Assembly (NCBI GenBank): GCA_963712825.1
Contig: CAVQJP010000023.1
Location: 248,001 to 312,000 of the forward strand
Direction: 5' to 3'
Source of the DNA: AP-15 sp963712825
GTDB taxonomy: Bacteria > Pseudomonadota > Alphaproteobacteria > ATCC43930 > CGMCC-115725
DNA length: 64,000 bases
Shown: positions 1 to 8,398 of the stretch, in pieces
How the letters are laid out: every line of letters begins with the position of its first letter
How positions within the stretch are numbered: the stretch's first letter is position 1
Made by a program: the position numbers and the translations under genes
Notes under the pieces: generated by a model
Database searches by the model: none
What the model was told of the DNA's origin: nothing
The model's input: the letters and a program-made list of their open reading frames with translations, nothing else

Positions 1-113
1 CCCATCGCTGGCAGGTCACGTTGCTGCGGGTCGAGCACGGCCGGCTCGACGACGTCTTTCGCGACATCACCACAGCACCCCCCGAACCCGTCGCTCTTCC
101 GGCCGTGGCCTGA
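1..113 (+). CDS. ABC transporter ATP-binding protein, C-terminal end (partial)
   Basis: The window opens inside a reading frame that ends with TGA at 111-113. The readable C-terminal 36 residues contain RLDDVFRDIT, which matches the tail of GldA/NatA-type ABC ATPases, where a glutamate/aspartate-rich 'L-x-D-V-F' segment follows the nucleotide-binding domain. The next gene starts 10 bases later and encodes the matching GldF-type permease, so this is most likely the ATPase of the same exporter. The Walker motifs lie outside the window, so the assignment rests on the tail and on context. Confidence 0.7.
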   Translation, partial: HRWQVTLLRVEHGRLDDVFRDITTAPPEPVALPAVA

Positions 114-123
114 GCCCTCGGCG

Positions 124-858
124 ATGCGCAACACCCTGATCATCTTTCGGCGCGAGTTCGTCAGCTATTTCACGACGCCGCTCGCCTACGTGTTTATCGT
201 CATCTTTCTGGTGATGGCGGGGATGCTGACATTTTTCGTCGGCAACTTCTTTGGCCGCGGGCAGGCCGATCTGCAGCCGTTTTTCGCGTTTCATCCGTGG
301 CTCTACCTCGTGCTGATCCCGGCCTTGTCGATGCGGCTGTGGGCCGAGGAGCGCCGGTCCGGCACGATCGAGCTGTTCCTGACCCTGCCGATCCGGATGA
401 CCGAGGCGGTCGTCGGAAAATTCCTCGCCGCCTGGTGCTTTGCCGGTGTGGCGCTGGCGCTGACCTTTCCGTTCTGGCTGACGGTCAACTTTCTCGGCCA
501 TCCCGACAACGGCGTGATCCTGGCGAGCTATATCGGTAGCTGGCTGATGGCGGGCGCCTTGCTCGCGGTCGGCGCCTTTGTCTCGGCGGCAACCAAGAAC
601 CAGGTCATCGCCTTTGTCGTGACCGCCGCCCTTGCCTTTGTCTTCACCGCGGCGGGTTCGCCGGCGGTGCTTGGCGCGTTGCAGGGCTGGGCGCCGCAAT
701 GGCTGATCGACGCCTGCGCGCAACTGAGCTTTATCGCCCATTTCAGCTCGATCACCCGCGGCGTCATCGATGTCCGCGACGTCGCCTATTTCGTGTCGGT
801 CATGATCGCGTTTCTGTTCGCCAACGCGATTCTGGTCGACCTCGAAAAAGCCGAGTAG
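124..858 (+). CDS. ABC-2 type permease, GldF-like
   Basis: This 244-residue integral membrane protein starts MRNTLIIFRREFVSYF, a typical start for ABC-2 permeases that reside beside a GldA ATPase. About six hydrophobic segments are visible (near residues 20-40, 55-75, 100-125, 135-155, 160-180 and 215-240). The conserved RLWAEERRSGTIELFLTLP stretch near residues 72-90 is characteristic of the GldF/CcmB-like permease family. It sits between the partial ATPase and the GldG-like gene. Family members in Flavobacteria serve gliding motility; in Alphaproteobacteria the substrate is unknown, so no motility role is claimed. Confidence 0.88.
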   Translation: MRNTLIIFRREFVSYFTTPLAYVFIVIFLVMAGMLTFFVGNFFGRGQADLQPFFAFHPWLYLVLIPALSMRLWAEERRSGTIELFLTLPIRMTEAVVGKFLAAWCFAGVALALTFPFWLTVNFLGHPDNGVILASYIGSWLMAGALLAVGAFVSAATKNQVIAFVVTAALAFVFTAAGSPAVLGALQGWAPQWLIDACAQLSFIAHFSSITRGVIDVRDVAYFVSVMIAFLFANAILVDLEKAE

Positions 859-879
859 CACGCCGAGAAACAGTCCGAG

Positions 880-2826
880 ATGACCTCTTCCGATCCCGCC
901 CGCGGTTTTTTTGCCTCGCGTCGAGCGACGGCGGTGGCAGCCCTCGTCTGCATTGCGCTGTTGCTGATCGCGGCCAACATTGTGATCGGCCGCTGGCTCA
1001 ACGTCGGGCTCGACCTGACCGCCGACCACCTCTACACCCTCTCGCCCGGCACGTTGCACACGCTCGCCCATATCGACGAGCCGATCACACTGCGCTTTTA
1101 CTATTCGAACCGGCTCGGCAACGAGGTCCCGGCTTACGGTGTCTATGCCCAGCGTGTGCGCGAGCTGCTCGACCAGTATGTCGCGGCGGCGCACGGCAAG
1201 CTCCGCCTCGAAACCTACGACCCGCAGCCGTTCTCGAATGTCGAGGACCGGGCGATGGCGTTCGGGTTGCAGGCGGTGCCGCTCGACCGCGAGGGCGACC
1301 ACGTCTATTTCGGTCTCGCCGCGACCAATTCGACCGACGACCAGCAGGTCATCCCGTTCTTTTCACCCGAGCGCGAGCGCTTTCTCGAATACGATTTGAC
1401 CAAGCTCGTCCATTCTCTGGCGTTCCCCAAAAAGACCGTCGTCGGGTTGATCAGCTCGCTGCCGTTGCAGGGCGACATGATGGCGGCGATGCAGGGCCGG
1501 CCGACCCAGCCGATGGCGGTGCTCGAGCAATTGCAGCAGCTCGACAAGGTCGACACCCTCGGCGCCGACCTCGACGCCATCCCGGCCGATGTCGACGTGC
1601 TGATGCTGGTGCAGCCGCAAAACCTGCCGCCCAAGACCTTGTTCGCAATCGACCAGTTTGTGCTCCGGGGCGGCAAGGCGCTGGTCTTCGTCGACCCGCA
1701 TTCCGAGCTTCAGGCGGCGCAGCCGAGCCAGACGAACCCGCCCGGCTCGCCGACCGCAAGCAACCTCGCGCCGCTGTTCAAATCGTGGGGCTTCGAGATG
1801 CTGCCCAATGTCGTCGCCGGCGACCGGCGCGACGCGCAGCAGGTCAGTGTGCCGACGCCTGGACATGGCGACGAGCCGCTCGACTACATCGCCTGGCTCG
1901 ACCTGAAACCCGCGAACCTCAACCGCAACGACATGATCACGGCCGATCTGAGCCACATCACGATGGCCTCGGCCGGCATCCTCGAAAAGCTGCCCGGCGC
2001 CAAGACCAAGTTCGAGCCGCTGATCTGGACCTCGCCCGACTCGACCAAGATTCCCGCCGACAAGCTCAACGCGTTGCCCGATGTCGCGGGCCTGTTGGCC
2101 GACTTCAAGCCCGACGGCAAGCGCTACGTCCTCGCCGCTCATGTCACCGGCATGGCCGCGACCGCGTTTCCGAACGGACCGCTGAAACCTGCGGCGCCGC
2201 CCATGTCCAAACCCGGCGCGCCCCCGGCGCCGGCGGGCAAATGGCTCAAGGAGTCGGCGCATCCGATCAATGTCGTCGTCGCCGCCGACACCGACATGCT
2301 CGACGACCGGGTATGGGTCGAGAGCCAGAATTTCTTTGGCCAGCGCGTCGTCGTGCCGATCGCCAACAACGGCGATTTTGTCGCCGACGCGATCGACGTG
2401 TTGGCCGGTGGCGAGGATCTGATCGGCCTGCGCAGCCGCGGCACCGCGGCCCGCCCGTTCGAGGCGGTCGACCGGATCCAGCGCGAGGCGCAGGCGCGCT
2501 ACAGCGCTGAGGAGCAGGCGCTGCAGCAAAGGCTGAAGTCGACCGAGGCCAAGCTCGCCGATCTGACCGGCAAGGACCAGGCCGACACCCCGGCCAATCT
2601 GTCGCCCGAGCAGACCAAGGCGATCGCGCAGTTCCGCGTCGACATGCTGCAGACCCGCCGGCAGCTGCGCGACGTGCAGGCGGCGTTGCGCAGCGACATC
2701 GAGCGCTTGAAGGACGGGCTCGAATTTCTCGACATCGCGCTGATCCCGATCATCGTCGCGATTGTCGCGATCATGGTCGGCGCCGCACGGCTCAAGCGCC
2801 GCCGGCGCCGTGCCGCCGAGGCGTGA
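880..2826 (+). CDS. GldG-like ABC transporter auxiliary protein
   Basis: A 648-residue protein with one N-terminal membrane helix (about residues 15-40), a long extracytoplasmic region, and a C-terminal helix (about 615-637) followed by a basic tail (LKRRRRRAAEA). The sequence after the first helix (DLTADHLYTLSPGT) is a hallmark of the GldG/ABC_transp_aux family. A probable coiled-coil lies near residues 530-610. It is 21 bases downstream of the GldF-like permease, so the two are likely co-transcribed and form one export complex. The transported substrate cannot be deduced. Confidence 0.88.
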   Translation: MTSSDPARGFFASRRATAVAALVCIALLLIAANIVIGRWLNVGLDLTADHLYTLSPGTLHTLAHIDEPITLRFYYSNRLGNEVPAYGVYAQRVRELLDQYVAAAHGKLRLETYDPQPFSNVEDRAMAFGLQAVPLDREGDHVYFGLAATNSTDDQQVIPFFSPERERFLEYDLTKLVHSLAFPKKTVVGLISSLPLQGDMMAAMQGRPTQPMAVLEQLQQLDKVDTLGADLDAIPADVDVLMLVQPQNLPPKTLFAIDQFVLRGGKALVFVDPHSELQAAQPSQTNPPGSPTASNLAPLFKSWGFEMLPNVVAGDRRDAQQVSVPTPGHGDEPLDYIAWLDLKPANLNRNDMITADLSHITMASAGILEKLPGAKTKFEPLIWTSPDSTKIPADKLNALPDVAGLLADFKPDGKRYVLAAHVTGMAATAFPNGPLKPAAPPMSKPGAPPAPAGKWLKESAHPINVVVAADTDMLDDRVWVESQNFFGQRVVVPIANNGDFVADAIDVLAGGEDLIGLRSRGTAARPFEAVDRIQREAQARYSAEEQALQQRLKSTEAKLADLTGKDQADTPANLSPEQTKAIAQFRVDMLQTRRQLRDVQAALRSDIERLKDGLEFLDIALIPIIVAIVAIMVGAARLKRRRRRAAEA

Positions 2827-2836
2827 GAGGCACCCG

Positions 2837-3859
2837 ATGCGCAGACGCAGCCTGATCGCGTTGATGGCCGCGACGGCAGTGGTCGTGGCGTTGGCGATCG
2901 CGGCACTCGCTACCGGCGGGGCGGAGGTGAGCCAGGCCGGGTCCGACGAGCGGGCATTGCCGGCGCTTGCCGGCAGGCTCGGCGAGGTGGCGTCGGTCGA
3001 GGTCAAGCGCGCCGGGCTCGACCTGACCTTTGTCCGCGCCGGCGACAACTGGCTCGTCGCGCAAAAGGGCGACTATCCGGCCGATGCGGGCAAGGTTCGC
3101 CGTGTCGTGCTGGCCCTCGCCGACATGACCTTGGTCGAGCCCAAGACCGACAAGCCCGATCTTTACCCGCGCCTGCAGGTCGAGGACCCCGGCAAGGGCA
3201 AGTCGACCATGGTCACGATCAAGGACAAATCCGGGGCCGACATCGCGCGGCTGATTATCGGCAAGCACGCCTATGACCGGCTCGGCGAAGGCAATGACGG
3301 CGTCTACGTCCGAAAGCCGGGCGATGCCCAATCCTGGCTGGCGCGCGGCGCGCTCGACTTCGCCGACGACATGCCGAACTGGCTCGCCCGCCGGATCATC
3401 GACATCCCCGACAGCAAGGTCGCCAAGGTCGTCCTGACCCAGCCCGACGGCGCCACCCTGACCCTCAGCCGGGCCAAGCCCGATGCGAAATTCGCGCTCG
3501 AAAACCCCCCCAAGGGCGCCAAGTACAAAAGCGACACCGCCCTCGGCGAGCCGGCGATGGCGCTCGAAACCCTCGACCTCGACGACGTGATGCCGGCGGC
3601 AAAGCTGCCGGTCCCGGACAAAGGATTCACCGCGGCGTCGTACACGACGTTCGACGGGCTGACGGTCGATTTGAAGCTGTTCCAGCACGACAACAAAAAC
3701 TGGGTTGCGGTCGCGGCGACCGGCTCCGGCAAGGCGGCGGACCAGGCGAAAAAGATCGACGGCCGGGCTGGACGTTGGGTTTATGCGATTCCGTCGTACA
3801 AGGCGAAGATGATGAAGACCAAGCTTGCCGACCTCATCGAACCGCCGAAGGGTTCGTGA
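2837..3859 (+). CDS. DUF4340 domain protein
   Basis: A 340-residue protein with an N-terminal signal anchor (MRRRSLIALMAATAVVVALA) and a repeated beta-rich extracytoplasmic region typical of DUF4340. The ATG at 2837 lies 10 bases after the GldG-like stop; upstream codons in frame overlap that gene and lack a better ribosome site. DUF4340 proteins commonly accompany GldA/F/G-type transporters, and here the gene completes a four-gene cluster. Biochemical function is unknown. Confidence 0.85.
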   Translation: MRRRSLIALMAATAVVVALAIAALATGGAEVSQAGSDERALPALAGRLGEVASVEVKRAGLDLTFVRAGDNWLVAQKGDYPADAGKVRRVVLALADMTLVEPKTDKPDLYPRLQVEDPGKGKSTMVTIKDKSGADIARLIIGKHAYDRLGEGNDGVYVRKPGDAQSWLARGALDFADDMPNWLARRIIDIPDSKVAKVVLTQPDGATLTLSRAKPDAKFALENPPKGAKYKSDTALGEPAMALETLDLDDVMPAAKLPVPDKGFTAASYTTFDGLTVDLKLFQHDNKNWVAVAATGSGKAADQAKKIDGRAGRWVYAIPSYKAKMMKTKLADLIEPPKGS

Positions 3860-3865
3860 GCCACG

Positions 3866-4069
3866 ATGGCGGGCCGGCCCAGCGCGGTCGAGCCCGCACC
3901 GCCGTCGCCTTGCATCGGGATCTGCCTGATCGATCCGGCCACCCGCCGCTGCCGCGGCTGCTTGCGCGACATTACCGAAATCGCCATTTGGTATCAGGCG
4001 AGTGCGGCGGAGAAACGTGCGATTCTCGCGAGGATCACGGCGCGGCGCGCAGCGCGGGAGACGGAATGA
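3866..4069 (+). CDS. DUF1289 domain small Cys-rich protein
   Basis: A 67-residue protein with the DUF1289 signature: SPCIGICLIDP, then CRGCLRDITEIAIW. The four cysteines (C-x3-C and C-x2-C) suggest a metal site, a known feature of this small family; the function is not established. It begins six bases after the DUF4340 gene and its TGA overlaps the ATG of the next gene (ATGA at 4066-4069), so the genes are probably translationally coupled. Confidence 0.85.
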   Translation: MAGRPSAVEPAPPSPCIGICLIDPATRRCRGCLRDITEIAIWYQASAAEKRAILARITARRAARETE

Positions 4070-4425
4070 CGGCTCGGCGGTTCGATCGCGACCAAGGCTT
4101 CGGGTGGGGCCATGCCGTGGCGGCCGTCGCCTGCCTGGGGCTGACCGTCTGCGCCGGGCCGCAGGGCCGGGCTGGTTGGGTCAAGGCCGGGGTCGACGAC
4201 GCCACGACCTCGCGCGAGGCCGACGACTGCCGCGCTCAAGCCAACGCCGTGCACAACCGCGAGCAGGGCATTAACCAGGACATCAGCGCTACCCTCGGCC
4301 GCAACTGGCAGATGAGCGACACGACGGGTCTGCACCAGGAAACAATGCGCCAGCAGGCCGCCGGCCTCGCCGACCAGGTCTTTAGCAGCTGCATGCGCGC
4401 CAAAGGGTTCAGCAAGACCGGCTGA
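4066..4425 (+). CDS. hypothetical small secreted protein
   Basis: A 119-residue protein starting at the ATG that overlaps the DUF1289 stop. Residues about 15-37 form a hydrophobic stretch (VAAVACLGLTVCAG) consistent with a signal peptide; a cysteine in this segment could make it a lipoprotein, but the lipobox is not clear. The mature part has two further cysteines (DDCRAQ, SSCMRAKGF), a pattern shared with small alphaproteobacterial envelope proteins. I do not recognise the family and assign no function. Confidence 0.7.
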   Translation: MTARRFDRDQGFGWGHAVAAVACLGLTVCAGPQGRAGWVKAGVDDATTSREADDCRAQANAVHNREQGINQDISATLGRNWQMSDTTGLHQETMRQQAAGLADQVFSSCMRAKGFSKTG

Positions 4426-4446
4426 GCCTTCGCGGCGCGGGACGAG

Positions 4447-5259
4447 TCAGGCGGCGGCGAGCTGGCGCGGGCGGTAGATCGCGGTGTGGGCGATGCGCGC
4501 GACCGGGATCGCCCCGTTGGCGTAGACCAATACGTCGAGCTCGACAAAGCGGTGGCCCTTCTTCTCGTAATTGCCGGTGACGAGGGCGCGGGCCGACAAC
4601 TCGTCGCCGAGGCGGGCTGCGGCGAAATGCTCGATCCGGCTGCCGACATGCATCCACGGTCCCAAGACGACATTGTGGCGCAACGCCCAGTTGCCGATAT
4701 GCAGGATCGTGCCGGGATGGACCAGCCCCTCCTCGGCATAGAGCGGCAGGCTCTCGCGCACGTCGCGCAGGTACTGCTGCGCTTCCGCCCCGTTGACCCG
4801 GAACGGGTGGATTGCGAACCGTTTCCCGAGCGGCAGGCTCGCCTCGTCGGCCGGGGGACGGTTCGCCGGCGGCTCCGGCGGCTCCGGCGCCAGGGCAAAG
4901 GCGGCCGGCGCCGAGACCGGCCCGGCCGGCAAGGCGGCGCTTGCGGTGGCGCATAATTCGCCGCGGCTTTCCAGGCGCAGCTCAAGGCCGGCCGCGGTTT
5001 CGTCCGCGGTCACCGTGACGGTATCGCCGTCATAGACCGGCTTCAGCAAACGGCATTCCGCGGTGCCGCGGTCGAGCCAGTCGCGACCCCACCGCGCGAC
5101 GGGCAAATGCGTCATATAGGCGTAGACCTCGACCCCTGGCACGAGGCCGCCCTTAAAGCCAAAGCGGCGGGCGACGGCGTCGTCATGAATCTTGTTTTCG
5201 CTGTCCTTGGCGGTGTTGAAGGCCTCGATCTCATATGGGCCGAGAGGCGATTGCGGCAT
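4447..5259 (-). CDS. MaoC-like hotdog-fold protein
   Basis: A 270-residue protein beginning MPQSPLGPYEIEAFNTA. The first half has features of MaoC-like hydratase domains (DDAVARRFGFKGGLVPGVEV, then RLLKPVYDGDTVTVTADE), and a second copy-like segment near residues 165-260 (GTILHIGNWALRHNVVLGP) suggests a double hotdog. The usual hydratase D-x4-H motif is not obvious, so catalytic activity is uncertain. The ATG at 5259 is chosen because the MaoC homology begins just after it. It is divergent from the lactonase-like gene, with a 92-base gap holding both promoters. Confidence 0.75.
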   Translation of the reverse strand: MPQSPLGPYEIEAFNTAKDSENKIHDDAVARRFGFKGGLVPGVEVYAYMTHLPVARWGRDWLDRGTAECRLLKPVYDGDTVTVTADETAAGLELRLESRGELCATASAALPAGPVSAPAAFALAPEPPEPPANRPPADEASLPLGKRFAIHPFRVNGAEAQQYLRDVRESLPLYAEEGLVHPGTILHIGNWALRHNVVLGPWMHVGSRIEHFAAARLGDELSARALVTGNYEKKGHRFVELDVLVYANGAIPVARIAHTAIYRPRQLAAA

Positions 5260-5351
5260 GGCTCGGGTTCCTGCAGCCGGATATAACGCACTCGCCGCAG
5301 GCTGGCACCGCCGCCGCAGCCGCGCAATCCCCTCGGCAGAAAGAGGCCGCA

Positions 5352-6155
5352 ATGGCAACCGACCTTCCGCAATACGAGCTCTACGCGATCCGCTATGCCG
5401 AGCGCGACGCCCGCCGTGCAGACCATTTCATTGGCGGCGACCCGCATGACGGGCCGATGCCGATGGATTACTTTGTGTGGGCCGCGATCGGGCGCGAGCG
5501 CAGCTTTGTGATCGACCTTGGCTTTACCGCCGAAGTCGCCGCCGCCCGCGGCCGGCGGCACCTGCGCTGCCCGGCCGAGGCGCTGTCATTGGTCGGCCTC
5601 GACCGCAGCAATGTCGCCGACGTGATCGTGACCCACATGCATTACGACCATGTCGGCACCTTCGACCGCTTTCCCGCGGCGCAGTTTCACTTGCAGGAGA
5701 CCGAGCTCCACTACACGACCGGCCATCACATGCGCCACCCGTTTCTCGCCCGCTCGTTCGAGGTCGAGGATGTTTGCGGCATCGTGCGGCTGAACTTCGC
5801 CCGCCGTGTCAGGCTCTACAACGGCCCGGCCGAGCTGGCGCCGGGGATCAGCATCCATCCGGTCGGCGGGCACACGCCGGGCATGCAGTTCGTGCGCGTG
5901 CACACCGGCCGCGGCTGGGTCGTGCTGGCCTCCGACGTCAGCCATTACTACGAGAACATGGAGAAGGGCCGGCCCTACACCGCCGCCTTCAACATCGGCG
6001 ACATGCTCGACGCCTACGACGCCTTGCGCGCCGCCGCGCCCTCGCCGCAGCACATCGTCCCCGGCCACGACCCGCTGGTGATGCGCCGCTACCCCGCCCC
6101 CAGCCCCGCGCTCGAAGGCCTCGTCGTCCGCCTCGACGTGCCGCCGCGCGAGTAG
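5352..6155 (+). CDS. metallo-beta-lactamase fold hydrolase, AHL-lactonase-like
   Basis: A 267-residue MBL-fold protein. The metal-binding HMHYDH motif is near residue 96 (VTHMHYDHVGTF), with further ligands in GGHTPGMQ, ASDVSHYYEN and VPGHDP, so both zinc sites look complete. The overall plan, including the long segment before the HxHxDH motif, resembles the AttM/AiiA N-acyl-homoserine lactonase branch, but substrate cannot be read from sequence. The ATG at 5352 follows a purine-rich AAAGAGG-type site. A strong stem-loop terminator lies about 120 bases downstream. Confidence 0.85.
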   Translation: MATDLPQYELYAIRYAERDARRADHFIGGDPHDGPMPMDYFVWAAIGRERSFVIDLGFTAEVAAARGRRHLRCPAEALSLVGLDRSNVADVIVTHMHYDHVGTFDRFPAAQFHLQETELHYTTGHHMRHPFLARSFEVEDVCGIVRLNFARRVRLYNGPAELAPGISIHPVGGHTPGMQFVRVHTGRGWVVLASDVSHYYENMEKGRPYTAAFNIGDMLDAYDALRAAAPSPQHIVPGHDPLVMRRYPAPSPALEGLVVRLDVPPRE

Positions 6156-6613
6156 CGGTTCGCGCGGTCGGTTGGTTGCGAACGGATTCCCGATTCGACG
6201 GGAAATATTCCGGTATTTCGCCCCGGAAGGAGAATGTCGGCGCCGAAACAATACGCTAGGTCAATGGCTTGCGAGCCAATTCCCGTGGCCGAGGCAAACG
6301 GGAATTTTTGCGCCCCCAATCGCGAAGTGGATCCGCCAAGCCGGGAATTCGTTCGCCCGAACCGGGAATTGCGCCACAAGGCCAAATCCAGCCGATCGGG
6401 CTGACCCCCCTTCCCTCAGCGCCACCTCCCGTCCAGCCCCAGCGACCCGCACACCAACCGACCTCCGCCTCAACCGCAGCCACTCTCCTAAGCCCGCCCT
6501 CATACGCGGCGAATTTGGCAATTTTACCATCGCCGTGCTCCTTCGCAGCCTCGCGCGGGCACCCTTGTTCATGGTGCCCCACCGGGCAAGGGCCGCGAGC
6601 CGCATAACTGACA
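6156..6613. other. intergenic stretch rich in GGGAATT motifs
   Basis: No convincing gene is visible. Besides the terminator, the segment holds further copies of (C)CGGGAATT near 6340 and 6365 and the pair ATTCCCG/CGGGAAAT near 6187-6206. The second half (6400-6540) is cytosine- and proline-codon-rich with no ribosome-binding site. The region marks the change from core GC-rich DNA to the lower-GC accessory block. Confidence 0.5.
6278..6309 (+). terminator. intrinsic terminator downstream of MBL gene
   Basis: AATTCCCGT at 6278-6286 and ACGGGAATT at 6298-6306 form a perfect nine-base inverted repeat with an 11-base loop, followed by a short T run to 6309. It is well placed to end transcription from the lactonase-like gene. 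The stem is symmetric enough to act on either strand. Confidence 0.65.
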
Positions 6614-7276
6614 TTATGGAAAGGGCCGCGCCCTCGGGAGGTCAGGCTTCTCGCCCCGACAAGGTCTCGAAATCGTTGCCCGATTTTCTGCAACGCGTGA
6701 GGGAAGCGCCGGGTTTACTCCTTGGCCGATGGATGGTGATATTGGTCCTGTCGTGCTGGTGGGAGCGGCTTGAGGTGATAGAGCGATTATATCCGCTGTC
6801 GCGAGAAGGGACTCCATTCGGGCGTTGATCGACGACAATAACTTATGCGACATCGCTAAAAACAGTGTTGTGTCGTGTGCAGTAATCAGCAGCGGCGGTC
6901 TCCGGATTATTGTAGTTGTCGTCGTACCTATGCGCCCAGATAGTATTGTGTAGCTTGCGCTGTCGGAATGGGCATAAACTGTGTGGCGCATCTTTATGAT
7001 TTTATCGTGCAGCACCCTTTCTTGCTGATCATATGTAATGAGGTTTTCAGGGAGCCGCGGCCACCCCTTACTGCGTGTGAACGGTCGTCCATAGGCAGTT
7101 ACGAGGGCTGTTGTGTACGCGGCCTGTTGTTCGTACACCTTACCACGTCGTTCCCACGGTTGATTATGCCAGCCCTTTTTGAGAAGGACACTGGCACAAT
7201 ATTGTGCGAACGCGATGTCGTCGTGCGACACTAGAAGCCTGTCGTGTAGCTTTTGATCGCCCTCGCTTAATCGCAT
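6614..7276 (-). CDS. hypothetical protein with RX5H HEPN-like motif
   Basis: A 220-residue protein in noticeably AT-richer DNA than its flanks. The centre carries IIKMRHTVYAHSD (near residue 95), an R-x5-H arrangement typical of HEPN domains such as AbiU2-like proteins, preceded by a helical region and followed by a less conserved, low-complexity C-terminal third encoded by GC-rich DNA. That last third (about residues 165-220) may be read-through into flanking sequence. HEPN proteins are often RNases in defence or toxin systems; activity here is inference. It is the last of a run of minus-strand genes that starts with a serine recombinase. Confidence 0.55.
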   Translation of the reverse strand: MRLSEGDQKLHDRLLVSHDDIAFAQYCASVLLKKGWHNQPWERRGKVYEQQAAYTTALVTAYGRPFTRSKGWPRLPENLITYDQQERVLHDKIIKMRHTVYAHSDSASYTILSGRIGTTTTTIIRRPPLLITAHDTTLFLAMSHKLLSSINARMESLLATADIIALSPQAAPTSTTGPISPSIGQGVNPALPSRVAENRATISRPCRGEKPDLPRARPFP

Positions 7277-7342
7277 TACCGCATCAATGGCGGTGCGGGG
7301 TTGGTATTCATATTTTGTTTTACGGCAAACTCAGCGGCAGGT

Positions 7343-7735
7343 TTAGTCGCCTGCTGCAACACAAGCCACACCTGCGAATCGCGCCGCCAGTGTAATCACC
7401 AGCATCACACACAAAGATATTCCAAGCTCATTGATGCCGAGCTTGAAAAAGGCTCCGAAGATGCCAAGGGGCACTACACCAATTCCGAAAATAAAAAACC
7501 CAATGATTAGTCCAATCCAACCAAACGAACCGAAAGTCACCGCAGCGCCAAGAAACCATGTTGTAGCGCCAAATAGATAGGAGACCACATAAAGACCAGC
7601 ACCAGCGACACCCCTAGTTTTGCGCCATATCGCTAGCGGCCCTAACAATACCAACGAAATTGCAAACGCTATTGATGAAAATGGCAAGAGAAACGTGTAT
7701 ATATGGAGGGCTGTTTCGATAACCCACTCGCGCAT
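7343..7735 (-). CDS. hypothetical membrane protein (130 aa)
   Basis: A 130-residue protein that is almost entirely hydrophobic, with about four membrane segments (near residues 12-35, 45-65, 66-90 and 102-128). The DNA is lower in GC than the surrounding core genes. It starts at ATG 7735, only seven bases after the stop of the next minus-strand membrane gene, so the two are probably co-transcribed. I do not recognise the family. Confidence 0.55.
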   Translation of the reverse strand: MREWVIETALHIYTFLLPFSSIAFAISLVLLGPLAIWRKTRGVAGAGLYVVSYLFGATTWFLGAAVTFGSFGWIGLIIGFFIFGIGVVPLGIFGAFFKLGINELGISLCVMLVITLAARFAGVACVAAGD

Positions 7736-7742
7736 AATAGCC

Positions 7743-8309
7743 TCACTTTACTGAAATGGGAATTTTCGCTGGGGCGATATCGAAGCAACCGAACATGTGA
7801 AGGACACCGCACCTGTGTTCGCTCCCCGGTATGCGCTCCCCGGGAGCGACATTCAACGAGCGAGCACAGACTGCTTTCGCATCATCGGTCAACTGGATTC
7901 GAACGTCTTCGCACGTACGGAAACGACCTCTTGGATTCATGTGCTCAAGGGCATACGCATTGGCATAGTGATACTTAATTGCCTCGACGCGGGTTGCGTC
8001 GAAATCGCCAGCAATCCCATTCCACACGCCCGGTACAAGAGCAACATACAGAAGGATTGGCACCATGAGCACGAGCGCGGGTTTTGCTATTTTATAAACG
8101 AGGACGACCGGGCCGATGGTCATTGCGGCGCTGACAACGAACAGAATCCCTGTGATGAAATCCTCTATTGGCCCCATGAACGGGGAATTAACGACCAACT
8201 CCGCGCCACTCCACCCGGCTTGGCTTGCCCCAAATATACCGACCACCAGCGCGACGGCAGCAACCGAGGTCTTCCAAATGATCTTCCATACGTAAGGTAT
8301 GATCTGCAT
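7743..8309 (-). CDS. hypothetical membrane protein with Cys-containing C-terminal tail
   Basis: A 188-residue protein with three hydrophobic segments (about residues 14-30, 50-72 and 75-98) followed by a soluble region of about 90 residues. That tail has four cysteines (FRTCEDV, KAVCARS, EHRCGV, FGCFD), which could form two disulfides or a metal site. It precedes the 130-aa membrane protein with a seven-base gap. No family is recognised. Its base composition suggests it belongs to the transferred block rather than the core chromosome. Confidence 0.55.
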   Translation of the reverse strand: MQIIPYVWKIIWKTSVAAVALVVGIFGASQAGWSGAELVVNSPFMGPIEDFITGILFVVSAAMTIGPVVLVYKIAKPALVLMVPILLYVALVPGVWNGIAGDFDATRVEAIKYHYANAYALEHMNPRGRFRTCEDVRIQLTDDAKAVCARSLNVAPGERIPGSEHRCGVLHMFGCFDIAPAKIPISVK

Positions 8310-8398
8310 GCGGGCCTTTCCCGTTTCGATAATGTTCTAACGTCTGCGTCGGGGTACGGCTTGTCCTCCCGCAACGCCTTGAGCAATTTCGACGGCGC

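Noticed and set aside
67..1302. Very long arginine-rich frames opposite the ABC permease and GldG-like genes
   Set aside because: High-GC antisense frames with Arg/His-rich, low-complexity translation; they mirror the real genes and have no recognisable domains.
6172..6828. Plus-strand frame covering the GGGAATT-rich spacer
   Set aside because: Contains a terminator hairpin and conflicts with the HEPN-like gene; no recognisable motif.
8165..8386. Minus-strand frame starting MLKALREDKPYPDADVRTLS
   Set aside because: Overlaps the start of the membrane protein at 7743-8309 and turns into low-complexity sequence; no homology or ribosome site.
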